NCBI GenBank assembly: GCA_017938315.1 | Contig: JAGBBV010000013.1 | Location: 124,001-188,000, forward strand | Source of the DNA: Lachnospiraceae bacterium | GTDB lineage: Bacteria > Bacillota > Clostridia > Lachnospirales > Lachnospiraceae | DNA: 64,000 nt | Direction of reading: 5' to 3' | Part shown: one piece after another, positions 9,139 to 17,741 of the stretch | Position numbering within the stretch: position 1 is the stretch's first letter | Layout of the letters: every line of letters begins with the position of its first letter | Position numbers and translations under genes: made by a program | The notes under the pieces: generated by a model | Told to the model about the DNA's origin: nothing | What the model saw: the letters and a program-made list of their open reading frames with translations, nothing else | Database searches by the model: none

Positions 9139-9570
9139 TTACAGATTTTCCTGACATTTCTCTTCACAGTACTTGCAACGGTAGATTTCTTTTTCTTCAT
9201 CGGCAAGAACAAAAATATGAGGCAGTTCCTGCTCGATGGAAGTGATACATCTGGGGTTTTTACATTTGATGATATTTTTGATTTCCTTGGGAAGAACAAG
9301 GTCCTTCTTGGAAACAATTTCACCATCTTTAATTACGTTTACGGTAATGTTATGATCAATAAAAGCAAGGACGTCAAGGTCAAGCATGTTGATATCACAT
9401 TCGACCTTCAAAATATCTTTTTTTCCCATTTTATTACTCTTTGCATTTTTGATGATGGCAACGGTACAATCCTGTTTATCAAGCTGTAAGTGATGATAAA
9501 CGGATAAGCTTTTGCCGGCTTTAATATGGTCTAAAACGAAACCTTCTTCGATTTTTCCTACGTTTAACAT
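9139..9570 (-). CDS. pyrI: Aspartate carbamoyltransferase regulatory subunit
   Basis: A 143-residue regulatory chain of aspartate carbamoyltransferase, which binds nucleotides and carries feedback control to the catalytic chain in the first committed step of pyrimidine synthesis. The N-terminal nucleotide-binding domain is followed by a zinc domain with Cys103, Cys108, Cys132 and Cys135 (CKNPRC and CKYC). It directly follows pyrB, with a 12 bp gap, so this species has an enterobacterial-style PyrBI holoenzyme rather than the unregulated B. subtilis type. Confidence 0.95.
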   Translation of the reverse strand: MLNVGKIEEGFVLDHIKAGKSLSVYHHLQLDKQDCTVAIIKNAKSNKMGKKDILKVECDINMLDLDVLAFIDHNITVNVIKDGEIVSKKDLVLPKEIKNIIKCKNPRCITSIEQELPHIFVLADEEKEIYRCKYCEEKCQENL

Positions 9571-9582
9571 GTTGCTACCTCC

Positions 9583-10500
9583 TTAATCTACATGAATGTC
9601 AAGCAGTGTCAGAATCAGTGCCATACGGACATAAACACCGTACTGTACTTGTCTGAAATAAGCGGCTCTTGGGTCATCATCCACTTCTACGGAAATTTCA
9701 TTTACTCTGGGGAGGGGATGTAAAATAAGCATATCTTCTTTTGCAAGTTCCATTTTTGCCTTGTCCAGAATATAGAAATCTTTTAAGCGGACATAATCTT
9801 CTTCGTTAAAGAAACGTTCCCGCTGTACTCTTGTCATATATAAGAAGTCGAGAGTTGGCATTACTTCTTCCAGACGGATTACTTCCTCGTAGGGGATGTT
9901 TTTATCTTTTAACATATCTGTGATATAATCAGGAACTTTTAACTCCACGGGAGAGATAAAGATAAACTTAATTCCTTCGTAGCGGACCAAGGCATTGATT
10001 AAAGAGTGAACGGTACGGCCGAATTTAAGGTCACCGCAAAGGCCTATGGTAAAATTGGAGAGAGTTCCTTTTAAAGAACGGATAGTAAGCAAGTCTGTAA
10101 GAGTCTGTGTGGGATGCTGATGTCCACCGTCACCGGCATTGATAACCGGAATCGTGGAACGGCTTGCCGCAACCATAGGTGCTCCTTCTTTGGGATGACG
10201 CATGGCACAGATGTCTGCAAAACAGGAGATGGTGCGGATGGTATCCGAGACACTTTCTCCTTTGGCAGCAGAAGAGGAATTTGCATCGGAAAATCCCAGA
10301 ACACTTCCACCAAGGCTTAGCATAGCAGATTCAAAACTAAGGCGCGTGCGTGTGCTCGGTTCATAAAAGCAGGATGCAAGCTTTTTGCCGGCACAGGCAT
10401 GTGCATACTTGTCCATGTTTTTTTCAATGTCATTTGCCAGATCAAACAGGCGGTCCAATTCCTCTGTGGTAAAATCCAGAGGACTCATCAAATGTCTCAT
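9583..10500 (-). CDS. pyrB: Aspartate carbamoyltransferase catalytic subunit
   Basis: A 305-residue catalytic chain that joins carbamoyl phosphate and aspartate to carbamoyl-aspartate. The carbamoyl-phosphate motif STRTR lies at 49-53, followed by the AAKGES loop with its catalytic Lys, then HPTQ and the C-terminal LHPLPR loop. The frame is open for 24 further codons, but the ATG at 10500 is chosen because AAGGAG lies 8 bases upstream and the family normally starts there. It forms a pair with pyrI. An intrinsic hairpin lies immediately upstream. Confidence 0.96.
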   Translation of the reverse strand: MRHLMSPLDFTTEELDRLFDLANDIEKNMDKYAHACAGKKLASCFYEPSTRTRLSFESAMLSLGGSVLGFSDANSSSAAKGESVSDTIRTISCFADICAMRHPKEGAPMVAASRSTIPVINAGDGGHQHPTQTLTDLLTIRSLKGTLSNFTIGLCGDLKFGRTVHSLINALVRYEGIKFIFISPVELKVPDYITDMLKDKNIPYEEVIRLEEVMPTLDFLYMTRVQRERFFNEEDYVRLKDFYILDKAKMELAKEDMLILHPLPRVNEISVEVDDDPRAAYFRQVQYGVYVRMALILTLLDIHVD

Positions 10501-10526
10501 ATTATAATCTCCTTTTTGTATTTTTC

Positions 10527-10557
10527 CAAAAAAATCGAAGAGAAAAAATCTCTTCGA
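10527..10557 (-). terminator. Terminator or attenuator in the pyrB leader
   Basis: On the minus strand, TCGAAGAGA and TCTCTTCGA (10557-10535) form a 9 bp stem followed by a run of seven Ts. It lies after the nitroreductase stop and 27 bp before pyrB. It could simply end the nitroreductase transcript, or it could be a UTP-sensitive attenuator of pyrBI, since no clear promoter fits between it and pyrB. Confidence 0.75.
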
Positions 10558-10568
10558 CTTTGAATGAT

Positions 10569-11111
10569 TCATGATTGATAAGATAATAAATCTTCTACAG
10601 GTTTACGTCTGGGAGCAACAGGAGCTTCATCGGCATAACCAATAGGAATAAGAGCTGTAATTTCCTGAGTTTCAGGAATGTTTAAAAGAGAAGCAACCTT
10701 TGCTTCATCAAAAATACCCATAATAACAGTGCCAAGGCCTTTTTCGTGAGCTGCAAGGCAAAAACTCTGAGCAGCAATACCGGCATCAAACATTTGCCAG
10801 GAGTCTCCTTTGACGGTGGTAAAAGAACCGTCTCTTTCATAACCGCAACGGCCTTTCACATAGGTGAGAGCAATTAACATAGGAGCATTTTCGATAATGA
10901 CGCCATTGCCGGGGAACATTTCGGTACATTCTTTAGCAATGCGGTTTTTTAGTTCGCCTTCTACAGCAATGTAACGGGCAATCTGCGTATGCTTCCAACT
11001 GGGAGCATAAGAAGCTGTTTCAATGATTTCATTAAGCAGAGCATGGTTCACAGGGGTATCCTTATATTTACGGATGCTTCTGCGGCCTCTGATACAATCG
11101 TTCGCTGTCAT
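10569..11111 (-). CDS. Nitroreductase-family flavoprotein
   Basis: A 180-residue FMN-dependent oxidoreductase of the nitroreductase fold. The start has the typical [12 protein letters not shown] stretch that contacts FMN phosphate; [11 protein letters not shown] and the C-terminal [10 protein letters not shown] and IPIGYADE segments are also typical. ATG 11111 follows GGAG. The substrate cannot be inferred; the short form with APSWKHTQ is common in Clostridia. A small hairpin (GCCTG/CAGGC, 11126-11142) lies in its 5' leader. Confidence 0.88.
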   Translation of the reverse strand: MTANDCIRGRRSIRKYKDTPVNHALLNEIIETASYAPSWKHTQIARYIAVEGELKNRIAKECTEMFPGNGVIIENAPMLIALTYVKGRCGYERDGSFTTVKGDSWQMFDAGIAAQSFCLAAHEKGLGTVIMGIFDEAKVASLLNIPETQEITALIPIGYADEAPVAPRRKPVEDLLSYQS

Positions 11112-11228
11112 TTTTACTCCTATCTGCCTGAAAGAAACAGGCGAATTGCATTTTTATTATCATAGCATAGAAGAACATTTCTTTCAATTGTCAAAAAGAA
11201 AAAATATTTGAAAAAAAAGGGAGAATAC

Positions 11229-11258
11229 TTTACATGATGACCTGAAATTTAGTATACT
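11229..11258 (+). promoter_or_regulatory. Promoter of the PH-domain gene
   Basis: TTTACA at 11229-11234 and TATACT at 11253-11258 are spaced by 18 bp, about 50 bp before the start codon at 11306. Confidence 0.6.
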
Positions 11259-11305
11259 ACGAAATAGGATATTATGTGTAAGGAATTGCTGAAGGAGGAA
11301 TGGTT

Positions 11306-11692
11306 ATGGCAACAGAGTTTGTAGAGAGAAAGAGATGGCTGTTTTTTGGACTTCCATTTACTTTTACTAAATATTATGTAAAGGAAAATACGCTTACCAT
11401 TAAGAGTGGATTTTTCAAAATTGTAGAAAATGACTGCTATATGTATAAAATTGTAGATGTAGAATTGACCACATCATTATTCGAAAGAATGTTTAAATTG
11501 GGAACTGTTGTATGTCATACAGGAGATACCACCCATCCCAGACTTACCCTTGTGCACATTAAAAATGCGCGGGCAATTAAGGATTTTATTTTAGAGACAT
11601 CAGAAGCAGCCAGATTAAAAAGACGGACAATTAATACATTGGATATCAGTGCGGATGCAGTGGATGATTTAGACGGCATGCTGGATTCATAA
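11306..11692 (+). CDS. Bacterial PH-domain protein (bPH2/DUF304-like)
   Basis: A 128-residue protein whose core, FTKYYVKENTLTIKSGFF followed by YKIVDVELTTSLFERMFKLG, fits the bacterial PH-like (bPH2) fold. It lacks membrane helices, unlike the YdbS/YdbT forms. The C-terminal ~40 residues look helical and acidic. The ATG at 11306 is preferred because the GGAGG site is only 2 bases from the ATG at 11300. It stands alone, with its own promoter. The function is unknown. Confidence 0.75.
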   Translation: MATEFVERKRWLFFGLPFTFTKYYVKENTLTIKSGFFKIVENDCYMYKIVDVELTTSLFERMFKLGTVVCHTGDTTHPRLTLVHIKNARAIKDFILETSEAARLKRRTINTLDISADAVDDLDGMLDS

Positions 11693-11700
11693 TTAAAAAA

Positions 11701-11729
11701 AGGCAGGGCGGTATGAGAACTCATACCGC
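11701..11729 (-). terminator. Hairpin at the convergent 3' ends
   Basis: GCGGTATGA at 11708-11716 pairs exactly with TCATACCGC at 11721-11729 around a 4-base loop. The minus-strand product is followed, after a few bases, by seven Us (A run at 11694-11700), so it best fits termination of the minus-strand gene. The minus-strand stop codon is inside the stem. Confidence 0.6.
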
Positions 11730-12152
11730 TTTATCTGTATGAACAGAGTGTTTGGACTTAAAAGGACACAACAATTTTTCAAATAAAAGACCGGCCATAA
11801 ACCAGTTAAAAAAATAGTCCAGGCGGATTACTTCCCGAATATGCCAACGGCTGCGTTTATAGTTCCATGGGCAGATTTCTTTTCGCATGAGGAAGCGGCC
11901 GCTTAAGTATTCACCGATAAAGATACATATGGAATAAATACTTCCCCTGACATAAAACGGAAATTTTTTTAATAGCCGGAACAAAGGAAGCAGGAAACTG
12001 GCACTTCCGTATATTGGGAACATCCAAAGGGAAGTTTCGCCTTTTAAGGTAAATTTTCTTTGCTGCAGGGAGTGAAGGGAAGTAAATAGTATTTCCAGAC
12101 ACCAACCTGCAAGACCACATTTTAAAAAGTTTTTAACTATTGTTTTCATCAT
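11721..12152 (-). CDS. Putative ABC-transporter type IV family membrane protein
   Basis: A 143-residue small membrane protein with about four hydrophobic helices. FTLKGETSLWMFPIYG, CPWNYKRSRWH and IRLDYFFNWFMAGLLFE match the pattern of the small permease-like family PF06541 of Firmicutes. The frame opens further upstream, but those residues would overlap the start of folC; ATG 12152 (or 12149) fits the family length, although no clear ribosome site is seen. It diverges from folC, with 36 bp between the two starts. The substrate is unknown. Confidence 0.72.
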   Translation of the reverse strand: MMKTIVKNFLKCGLAGWCLEILFTSLHSLQQRKFTLKGETSLWMFPIYGSASFLLPLFRLLKKFPFYVRGSIYSICIFIGEYLSGRFLMRKEICPWNYKRSRWHIREVIRLDYFFNWFMAGLLFEKLLCPFKSKHSVHTDKAV

Positions 12153-12188
12153 AGTATCAGTATTTACGACAAAGGAGAAAATATACTT

Positions 12189-13526
12189 ATGGAAGCGGCA
12201 AAAACAGAAAAAACAATGACCTATGATGAGGTTTTGGATTATATGGAGAGTCTGCAGGGATACGGTATTGTTCCGGGGCTTACCAATGTTGCTAATCTGT
12301 GTGAAAAACTGGGGAATCCACAAAATGATTTACAGTTTGTGCATATAGCAGGGACGAATGGAAAGGGCTCCACCCTTGCATTTATATCCACAATATTAAA
12401 GGAAGCTGGATATCGTGTGGGAAGATATATTTCTCCCACGATCTTCGAATATCGGGAAAGATTTCAGATAAACGGCAGAATGATTACCAAAAAAGATTTG
12501 TGCCGTCTTATGATGGAGGTAAAGGAAGCCTGTGAATGTCTTATGAAAGAAGGGAAACCGCATCCCACACCCTTTGAGGTGGAAACTGCGCTTAGTTTTT
12601 TATATTTTAAAGAGCAGAAATGTGATTTGGTAGTACTTGAAACCGGAATGGGAGGAACACTTGATGCTACCAACATCATTCAAAACACATTAGTTGCAGT
12701 GATTACCTCTGTGAGTATGGATCATATGGGGATGTTGGGAAACTCTCTTTCAGCAATTGCGGAGCAAAAAGCAGGCATTATCAAGCCCGGATGCATCGTA
12801 GTGAGTTCTATGCAACAGAGGGAAGTTCTTGAAGTATTAGAAGAAAAATGTCAGGAAACCAATGTAAGCCTTAGCGTGACAAATACAAGACAAATAAGAA
12901 GTGTAAAAAGTTCACTGGAGAGACAAAAGTTTACTTATGATACATATGAAAATTTAGAAATTCCGTTAATAGGCAGATATCAGATAAGTAATGCCGTATT
13001 GGCTGTTGAAGTAATCAGAACACTCGCAAATTGCGGGTATCCTGTTTCGGAAAAAGCAATTTATAAGGGGTTAAAAGAAACAAAATGGCCGGGGCGGTTT
13101 GATGTGCTTTGTAAAAAGCCGTTGTTTATAGCAGATGGTGCACACAACCGGGATGGAGCAATGCGCCTTGCCCAGTCTATAGAGTTTTATTTTACAAATA
13201 AGAAAATTATATATATAATGGGAATGTTGAGAGATAAGGAGCAGGAAGAGATTATTAAGATGACCCACTTTTATGCACAGCAGATATTGACTGTGCCTAC
13301 AAAAGGATCAAGGGGAACATCTTCTTATGAACTGGCCTGTGTGGTAAAGAAATATCATGAGAATGTAACAGCGCTGGACAGTGTTCAGGAAGCCGTAGAA
13401 CTTAGCTTTCTGATGGCAGATAAGGATACGGTAATTGTAGCATTCGGCTCTCTGTCTTATTTGGGTGAACTTATAGAGACAGTGGAAAACAGAGATAAAA
13501 TCAGGAGTGATTCACATGGTAAATAA
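12189..13526 (+). CDS. folC: Folylpolyglutamate synthase / dihydrofolate synthase
   Basis: A 445-residue ATP-dependent ligase of the Mur-ligase fold that adds glutamate to dihydropteroate and folates. The P-loop GTNGKGST lies at 55-62, followed by the [15 protein letters not shown] stretch. [12 protein letters not shown] provides the Mg2+ Glu, and [13 protein letters not shown] the C-terminal domain start. An AAGGAG site precedes ATG 12189. It opens a folate operon: its 3' end overlaps folE by 11 bp. Confidence 0.94.
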   Translation: MEAAKTEKTMTYDEVLDYMESLQGYGIVPGLTNVANLCEKLGNPQNDLQFVHIAGTNGKGSTLAFISTILKEAGYRVGRYISPTIFEYRERFQINGRMITKKDLCRLMMEVKEACECLMKEGKPHPTPFEVETALSFLYFKEQKCDLVVLETGMGGTLDATNIIQNTLVAVITSVSMDHMGMLGNSLSAIAEQKAGIIKPGCIVVSSMQQREVLEVLEEKCQETNVSLSVTNTRQIRSVKSSLERQKFTYDTYENLEIPLIGRYQISNAVLAVEVIRTLANCGYPVSEKAIYKGLKETKWPGRFDVLCKKPLFIADGAHNRDGAMRLAQSIEFYFTNKKIIYIMGMLRDKEQEEIIKMTHFYAQQILTVPTKGSRGTSSYELACVVKKYHENVTALDSVQEAVELSFLMADKDTVIVAFGSLSYLGELIETVENRDKIRSDSHGK

Positions 13527-14070
13527 AGAAAAAATAAAGGAAGCGGTATTACTTTTATTAGAAGGAATCGGTGAAGATGTAACAAGGGAAGGACTTGCAG
13601 ATACGCCGGACCGTGTAGCCAGAATGTATGAAGAAATTTACGGAGGCATGGATGAAGATGCAAAGGAGCATTTGTCCAAAACCTTTACCGCACAAAATAA
13701 TGAAATGGTGATTGAAAAGGATATTGTATTTTACTCCACCTGTGAACATCACTTGATGCCTTTTTATGGAAAAGCCCATGTGGCTTATATTCCGGACGGA
13801 AAGGTAGTGGGGCTTAGCAAACTTGCAAGAACGGTAGAGGTATATGCAAGAAGACCGCAGATTCAAGAGCAGATGACAGCCCAGATAGCCGATGCCATTA
13901 TGGAGCATTTAAGGCCCAAGGGAGTTATGGTGGTTTTAGAAGCAGAGCATATGTGCATGACCATGCGTGGTGTGAAGAAACCGGGAAGTCAGACAGTGAC
14001 AATGGTATCCAGAGGCGTATTTACGGAAGATACGAGATTACAGGATACATTTCTTAGGGTGATTCGATAA
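13516..14070 (+). CDS. folE: GTP cyclohydrolase I
   Basis: A 184-residue enzyme making 7,8-dihydroneopterin triphosphate from GTP, the first step of folate synthesis. The zinc ligands Cys76, His79 and Cys147 are in place ([10 protein letters not shown] and HMCMTMRGV). The second ATG, at 13516, is preferred because AGGAG lies 8 bases upstream; the in-frame GTG at 13507 lies on that site. It overlaps folC by 11 bp and its stop touches the start of the HD-domain gene, so the genes are almost certainly cotranslated. Confidence 0.95.
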   Translation: MVNKEKIKEAVLLLLEGIGEDVTREGLADTPDRVARMYEEIYGGMDEDAKEHLSKTFTAQNNEMVIEKDIVFYSTCEHHLMPFYGKAHVAYIPDGKVVGLSKLARTVEVYARRPQIQEQMTAQIADAIMEHLRPKGVMVVLEAEHMCMTMRGVKKPGSQTVTMVSRGVFTEDTRLQDTFLRVIR

Positions 14071-14553
14071 ATGAAGCGGATTAATCAAATCTTGGAACTT
14101 GATTCCTATAGGAAATATTTGAAGAAGAATGAAAAGGCAGAAGAAGACCGGAAATTCTGTCATCATGATATGGCACATTTTTTGGATGTGGCGAGAATTG
14201 CGATGATACTAAATGAAAAGGAAGACTATGGCATAGAGGAAGAGTTTATTTATGCTGCAGCCCTGCTTCACGATATCGGCAGATGGAAGCAGTATAAGGA
14301 CGGAACACCGCACGAAGAAGCAAGTGCAGAATTAGCACCGGAGATTCTTGCTAAATGTGGATTTAGTCCCGAGGAGATTTCTGTCATTGTGACAGCCATC
14401 AGTCATCATCGAAACAGTAAAATCATGGATGACAAGGATTTAAACGGTCTTTTGTATCGTGCTGACAAGTTAAGCCGACCATGTTTTGCTTGTAAGGAAG
14501 AGAAAAATTGTAATTGGAAGGCAGATAAGAAAAACATGCGTCTTGTTTTATAA
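14071..14553 (+). CDS. HD-domain phosphohydrolase in the folate operon
   Basis: A 160-residue HD-superfamily protein. Metal ligands are visible: His31/His32 and His36, the His67-Asp68 pair (ALLHDIGRW), and Asp132 (YRADKLS). The C-terminus has three Cys residues (PCFACKEEKNC), perhaps a small metal site. It starts on the base after the folE stop and precedes folP. No Nudix-type dihydroneopterin triphosphate pyrophosphatase is present in the operon, so this HD protein is an attractive candidate for removing phosphate from the FolE product. That role is inferred only from position and fold. Confidence 0.85.
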   Translation: MKRINQILELDSYRKYLKKNEKAEEDRKFCHHDMAHFLDVARIAMILNEKEDYGIEEEFIYAAALLHDIGRWKQYKDGTPHEEASAELAPEILAKCGFSPEEISVIVTAISHHRNSKIMDDKDLNGLLYRADKLSRPCFACKEEKNCNWKADKKNMRLVL

Positions 14554-14574
14554 TGACGGAAAAAGAAAGAAAAG

Positions 14575-14598
14575 CGGGTTGTTTTGCAAGCCGTTTTT
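14575..14598 (+). terminator. Possible weak terminator or attenuator before folP
   Basis: CGGGTTG at 14575-14581 and CAAGCCG at 14587-14593 pair with one mismatch and are followed by TTTTT. It lies in the only sizeable gap (107 bp) of the folate operon. It may be partial, because folP needs upstream transcription and no clear promoter is seen in the rest of the gap. Confidence 0.4.
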
Positions 14599-14660
14599 AG
14601 GTGATAGAGTCAAAAATGAAAGAAATATTGCAAGACAGACTGTGAAGGAGGAAATGTAGA

Positions 14661-15470
14661 GTGAAAATTGGCAGCAAAGACTTCGATGTAAAAAATCATA
14701 CTTATGTAATGGGAATCCTAAACATAACACCTGACTCCTTTTCTGATGGTGGAAACTACCTTCAGATAGATGATGCCCTCTTTCATGTGGATAAGATGAT
14801 TTCGGAAGGGATGGATATCTTAGATATTGGCGGAGAGTCCACAAGGCCCGGATATGAAATGCTTTCGGAAGAGGAAGAAATTGCCAGAATCATGCCTGTT
14901 ATTGAGGCAGTTAAAAGTAGATTTGAAGTTCCGGTTTCATTAGATACCTATAAAAGTAAGGTGGCAGCAGCCGGCATAAGAGCAGGCGCAGATATGATAA
15001 ATGATATTTGGGGACTTAAATATGATGAGGAAATGGCTGCTGTTATTGCGGATTCGAAGGTTTCCTGCTGTCTGATGCATAACCGGAAGGAAGCGTGTTA
15101 TGTTAACTTCTTAGAAGATGTGGCGGCAGACTTGGCAGAGACCATTCATATCGCAGCAAAAGCAGGGATTGCGGATGATAAGATTATTTTGGACCCGGGC
15201 GTGGGATTTGGTAAAACCTATGAGAATAATTTAGAAATCATGGGTCATATGGAAAGCCTTCATATGTTCGGATATCCCATATTACTTGGAGCCAGCAGGA
15301 AGTCTGTCATCGGATTAACTTTAGATTTACCGGTAACGGAAAGATTAGAAGGTACATTGGTAACAACTGTTATTGCAGTGATGAAAGGCTGTAGTTTTGT
15401 ACGTGTTCATGATATTAAGGAAAATGTGCGGGCAATTAGGATGGCAGAAGCAATTTTGGGAAGAAGGTGA
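14661..15470 (+). CDS. folP: Dihydropteroate synthase
   Basis: A 269-residue TIM-barrel enzyme that condenses 6-hydroxymethyl-dihydropterin pyrophosphate with p-aminobenzoate; it is the sulfonamide target. Signature 1 (ILNITPDSFSDGG, about 19-31) and signature 2 (DIGGESTRPG) are both intact, as is the terminal VRVHDIKEN. GTG 14661 is used because AAGGAGG sits 9 bases upstream; an ATG at 14654 is followed at once by a stop. Confidence 0.95.
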   Translation: MKIGSKDFDVKNHTYVMGILNITPDSFSDGGNYLQIDDALFHVDKMISEGMDILDIGGESTRPGYEMLSEEEEIARIMPVIEAVKSRFEVPVSLDTYKSKVAAAGIRAGADMINDIWGLKYDEEMAAVIADSKVSCCLMHNRKEACYVNFLEDVAADLAETIHIAAKAGIADDKIILDPGVGFGKTYENNLEIMGHMESLHMFGYPILLGASRKSVIGLTLDLPVTERLEGTLVTTVIAVMKGCSFVRVHDIKENVRAIRMAEAILGRR

Positions 15471-15475
15471 GAGGC

Positions 15476-16294
15476 ATGGATGAAATCAGAATAGATAATC
15501 TGGAAGTGTATGCCGGTCATGGTGTTTTTGAAGAAGAAAACAAGAATGGGCAATCTTTTTTAATAAGTGCCATTTTGCATACAGATGTAAGAGATGCCGG
15601 TTTAAAAGATGATTTAACCATGTCAACCCATTACGGGGAGGTTTCCCATTTGATATATCATTACTTGCGGGAGAATACATTTAAACTGCTTGAGGCAGCT
15701 GCTGAGCATGTTGCGGAAGAGATATTACTATCATTTCCACTTGTACATGCATTGTCATTAGAAATCAAAAAACCCCAGGCACCCATTGGACTTCCTTTTG
15801 AGAGTGTTTCCGTGAAAATACATCGCGGATGGAAAAAAGCATATTTGAGTATCGGCTCAAATATGGGGGATAAACAAAAGTATTTGGAGGAAGCGATTGA
15901 TAAGTTGGGGAGTGCTTCTAAAATCAGGAAGGTGAAAGTATCTGACTTTTTGGTGACAAAGCCTTACGGCTTAGTGGATCAGGATGATTTCCTAAATGCA
16001 GCAGTGGAAATTGAGACTTTATATACTCCTATGGAGCTATTGCATTTTCTTCAGAAGACAGAATTAGAGGCGGGAAGAGAGAGAAAGATTCACTGGGGAC
16101 CCAGAACCTTGGATTTGGATATCCTTTTTTACGAGAATGTGATTTCCGATAGTAAGGAGCTGATGATACCACATCCCGATATGCAAAATAGAGAGTTCGT
16201 GCTAAAACCTTTGGCAGAACTGTGTCCCTATTATGTGCATCCGCTTTTGGGTAAGAGCGTAGGGCAGATGCTTAACGAGTTAAAGACGAAGTAG
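15476..16294 (+). CDS. folB-folK: Dihydroneopterin aldolase / HPPK fusion
   Basis: A 272-residue bifunctional enzyme. Residues 1 to about 117 are dihydroneopterin aldolase (DNLEVYAGHGVFEEE, STHYGEVSHLI, EIKKPQAPIGLPFESV). Residues about 120-272 are 6-hydroxymethyl-dihydropterin pyrophosphokinase, with AYLSIGSNMGD and GPRTLDLDILFY, whose Asp213 and Asp215 bind Mg2+. Such fusions are known in Clostridia and let two consecutive steps share one chain. ATG 15476 is preferred; a GTG at 15467 in frame overlaps folP. It closes the pterin branch of the operon. Confidence 0.94.
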   Translation: MDEIRIDNLEVYAGHGVFEEENKNGQSFLISAILHTDVRDAGLKDDLTMSTHYGEVSHLIYHYLRENTFKLLEAAAEHVAEEILLSFPLVHALSLEIKKPQAPIGLPFESVSVKIHRGWKKAYLSIGSNMGDKQKYLEEAIDKLGSASKIRKVKVSDFLVTKPYGLVDQDDFLNAAVEIETLYTPMELLHFLQKTELEAGRERKIHWGPRTLDLDILFYENVISDSKELMIPHPDMQNREFVLKPLAELCPYYVHPLLGKSVGQMLNELKTK

Positions 16295-16306
16295 AGGAAG
16301 ATAAAA

Positions 16307-16507
16307 ATGGCAAAAGGAAAGAAAAAGCAACCGGTAGGTACGTGTGAGCAGTGTAATAATTATGTCTATGACGAAGATTATGAGTGCTATACCTGTGATA
16401 TGAGTTTAGATGAGGATGAAATGGCAAAGTTCCTTGCGGATGAGTTCAGGGATTGCCCCTATTACCAGCCGGGAGATGAATATTTGATTGTCCGTAAGCA
16501 GATGTAA
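16307..16507 (+). CDS. Small Cys-rich protein (DUF6472-like)
   Basis: A 66-residue protein with CEQC at 13-16, CYTC at 27-30 and a later Cys50, embedded in an acidic YDEDYECYTCDMSLDEDEM stretch. The four early Cys residues look like a zinc ribbon. I believe this is the small Lachnospiraceae family named DUF6472, by memory of its pattern only. It lies 12 bp after the folB-folK stop and before a strong terminator, so it is the last gene of the folate transcript. No function is known. Confidence 0.75.
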   Translation: MAKGKKKQPVGTCEQCNNYVYDEDYECYTCDMSLDEDEMAKFLADEFRDCPYYQPGDEYLIVRKQM

Positions 16508-16522
16508 GGGAGATGAAAGAAG

Positions 16523-16562
16523 AAAACGCATGTGTATCAAAAGTGATACACATGCGTTTTTT
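16523..16562. terminator. Strong bidirectional terminator
   Basis: AAAACGCATGTGTATCA (16523-16539) pairs perfectly over 17 bp with 16544-16560 around an AAAG loop, followed by further Ts. The A run on the left side gives a U tract for the minus strand too. It separates the folate operon from the convergent propeller-protein gene. Confidence 0.9.
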
Positions 16563-16580
16563 GCTTATTTTAAAAGTACA

Positions 16581-17609
16581 TTATTGTGTTAATACCGCAT
16601 CTCTTGCCGCAGTAAAGGGGGTCACATGAATCATACCCTCGCAAGGAGTATGATAAATAGTAATTTCGTCAAAAAAGTCTTTGAAATACACATAGTTTGA
16701 CGTCATATGAATGTCGGTGTAAACTCCTTCAGCAACTACCTCGGGATTGCTGCCGTCAAGTTTCATTCTCATCAGTGCATTGTTATCTTTTTCGTTTTTC
16801 TGGTAATAGATGTATGAGCCGCCTACATTAAAGGCATCTACTCTGTCCGTGGTTAGCATTTCCACAGTGCTGTCAGAGAGAGAATAGCGGCATAAGCTAT
16901 AGTCGGAAGATAAATCCATATAGTAAATATAACCTTGATAATATACCGGATACCAGATATTTCCTTCCATAATAGCAGTGGATGAGTCCGTTCTTGTGTC
17001 AAAGGCGTAAAGATAATGATCTGTCTCGGTTCCATTGTGGTAAATGATTCCGTTATGACAGGCGGCCGGATTAATAATGCTATCGGATACCAGGATATCT
17101 TCGGACTTGTCCGTTTTGATTTTATGGAATTTGGTAAAGTCTTTATTATTATACCGCTGGTAATACAGGTAATCACCTACAAGCTGCATGGTAATGCATC
17201 CGTCTTTTACAAGACAGGTAGAATCGCTACCGTCAAGTTTGGAGCGGTAAACACCAAAGGTACGTACCATATAACCCATTCCCTTGCCGCCGTTGCCACT
17301 ATCCATAAAATAGTACAAATAGTTACCGGCACCATTTATGGAGGATGTACTGCTGGAAGTAATTTTAGTAAGGCTTGTCTCATCCGTGTTCATGGAATAC
17401 ATACATCCATTATCGTAACTGTTTGAAAAATAAACCTTACCGTCAAGTTCCAGAAACAATCCACCATTATTTAAGTTTCCCGCAGTATTACCTGTTACGG
17501 AAATGTCATTAGACGGTATTTTTGATTGTATATTTGAGATGATAAGTGTGGTAAATAGAATAATTACTATGATACCTGTAAGTAGGAGGGGTTTTATATT
17601 TGAATTCAT
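16581..17609 (-). CDS. Membrane-anchored beta-propeller protein (DUF5050-like)
   Basis: A 342-residue protein with a single N-terminal membrane segment (about 8-25) and a long external part built of repeated blocks such as YLYYFMDSG, YIYYMDLSS, YIYYQKNEK and YVYFKDFF, each followed by a MRMKLDGSN-like turn. This pattern is that of DUF5050/TolB-like propellers. ATG 17609 is chosen over an upstream in-frame ATG because GAGG lies 8 bases before it. It is probably an extracytoplasmic lipoprotein-like binding or sensing protein; the ligand is unknown. It has no operon partners. Confidence 0.75.
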   Translation of the reverse strand: MNSNIKPLLLTGIIVIILFTTLIISNIQSKIPSNDISVTGNTAGNLNNGGLFLELDGKVYFSNSYDNGCMYSMNTDETSLTKITSSSTSSINGAGNYLYYFMDSGNGGKGMGYMVRTFGVYRSKLDGSDSTCLVKDGCITMQLVGDYLYYQRYNNKDFTKFHKIKTDKSEDILVSDSIINPAACHNGIIYHNGTETDHYLYAFDTRTDSSTAIMEGNIWYPVYYQGYIYYMDLSSDYSLCRYSLSDSTVEMLTTDRVDAFNVGGSYIYYQKNEKDNNALMRMKLDGSNPEVVAEGVYTDIHMTSNYVYFKDFFDEITIYHTPCEGMIHVTPFTAARDAVLTQ

Positions 17610-17741
17610 AATAACATCCTCGTAGATTTTTTGTATGATAACATTATAACACAGAGATTTGCTTGATAACAGCACTTATTTGGTATAAAATATATTGAGT
17701 GAAAATACAGGTACATACCGTATAAAGAGAGGAATAAAAAG

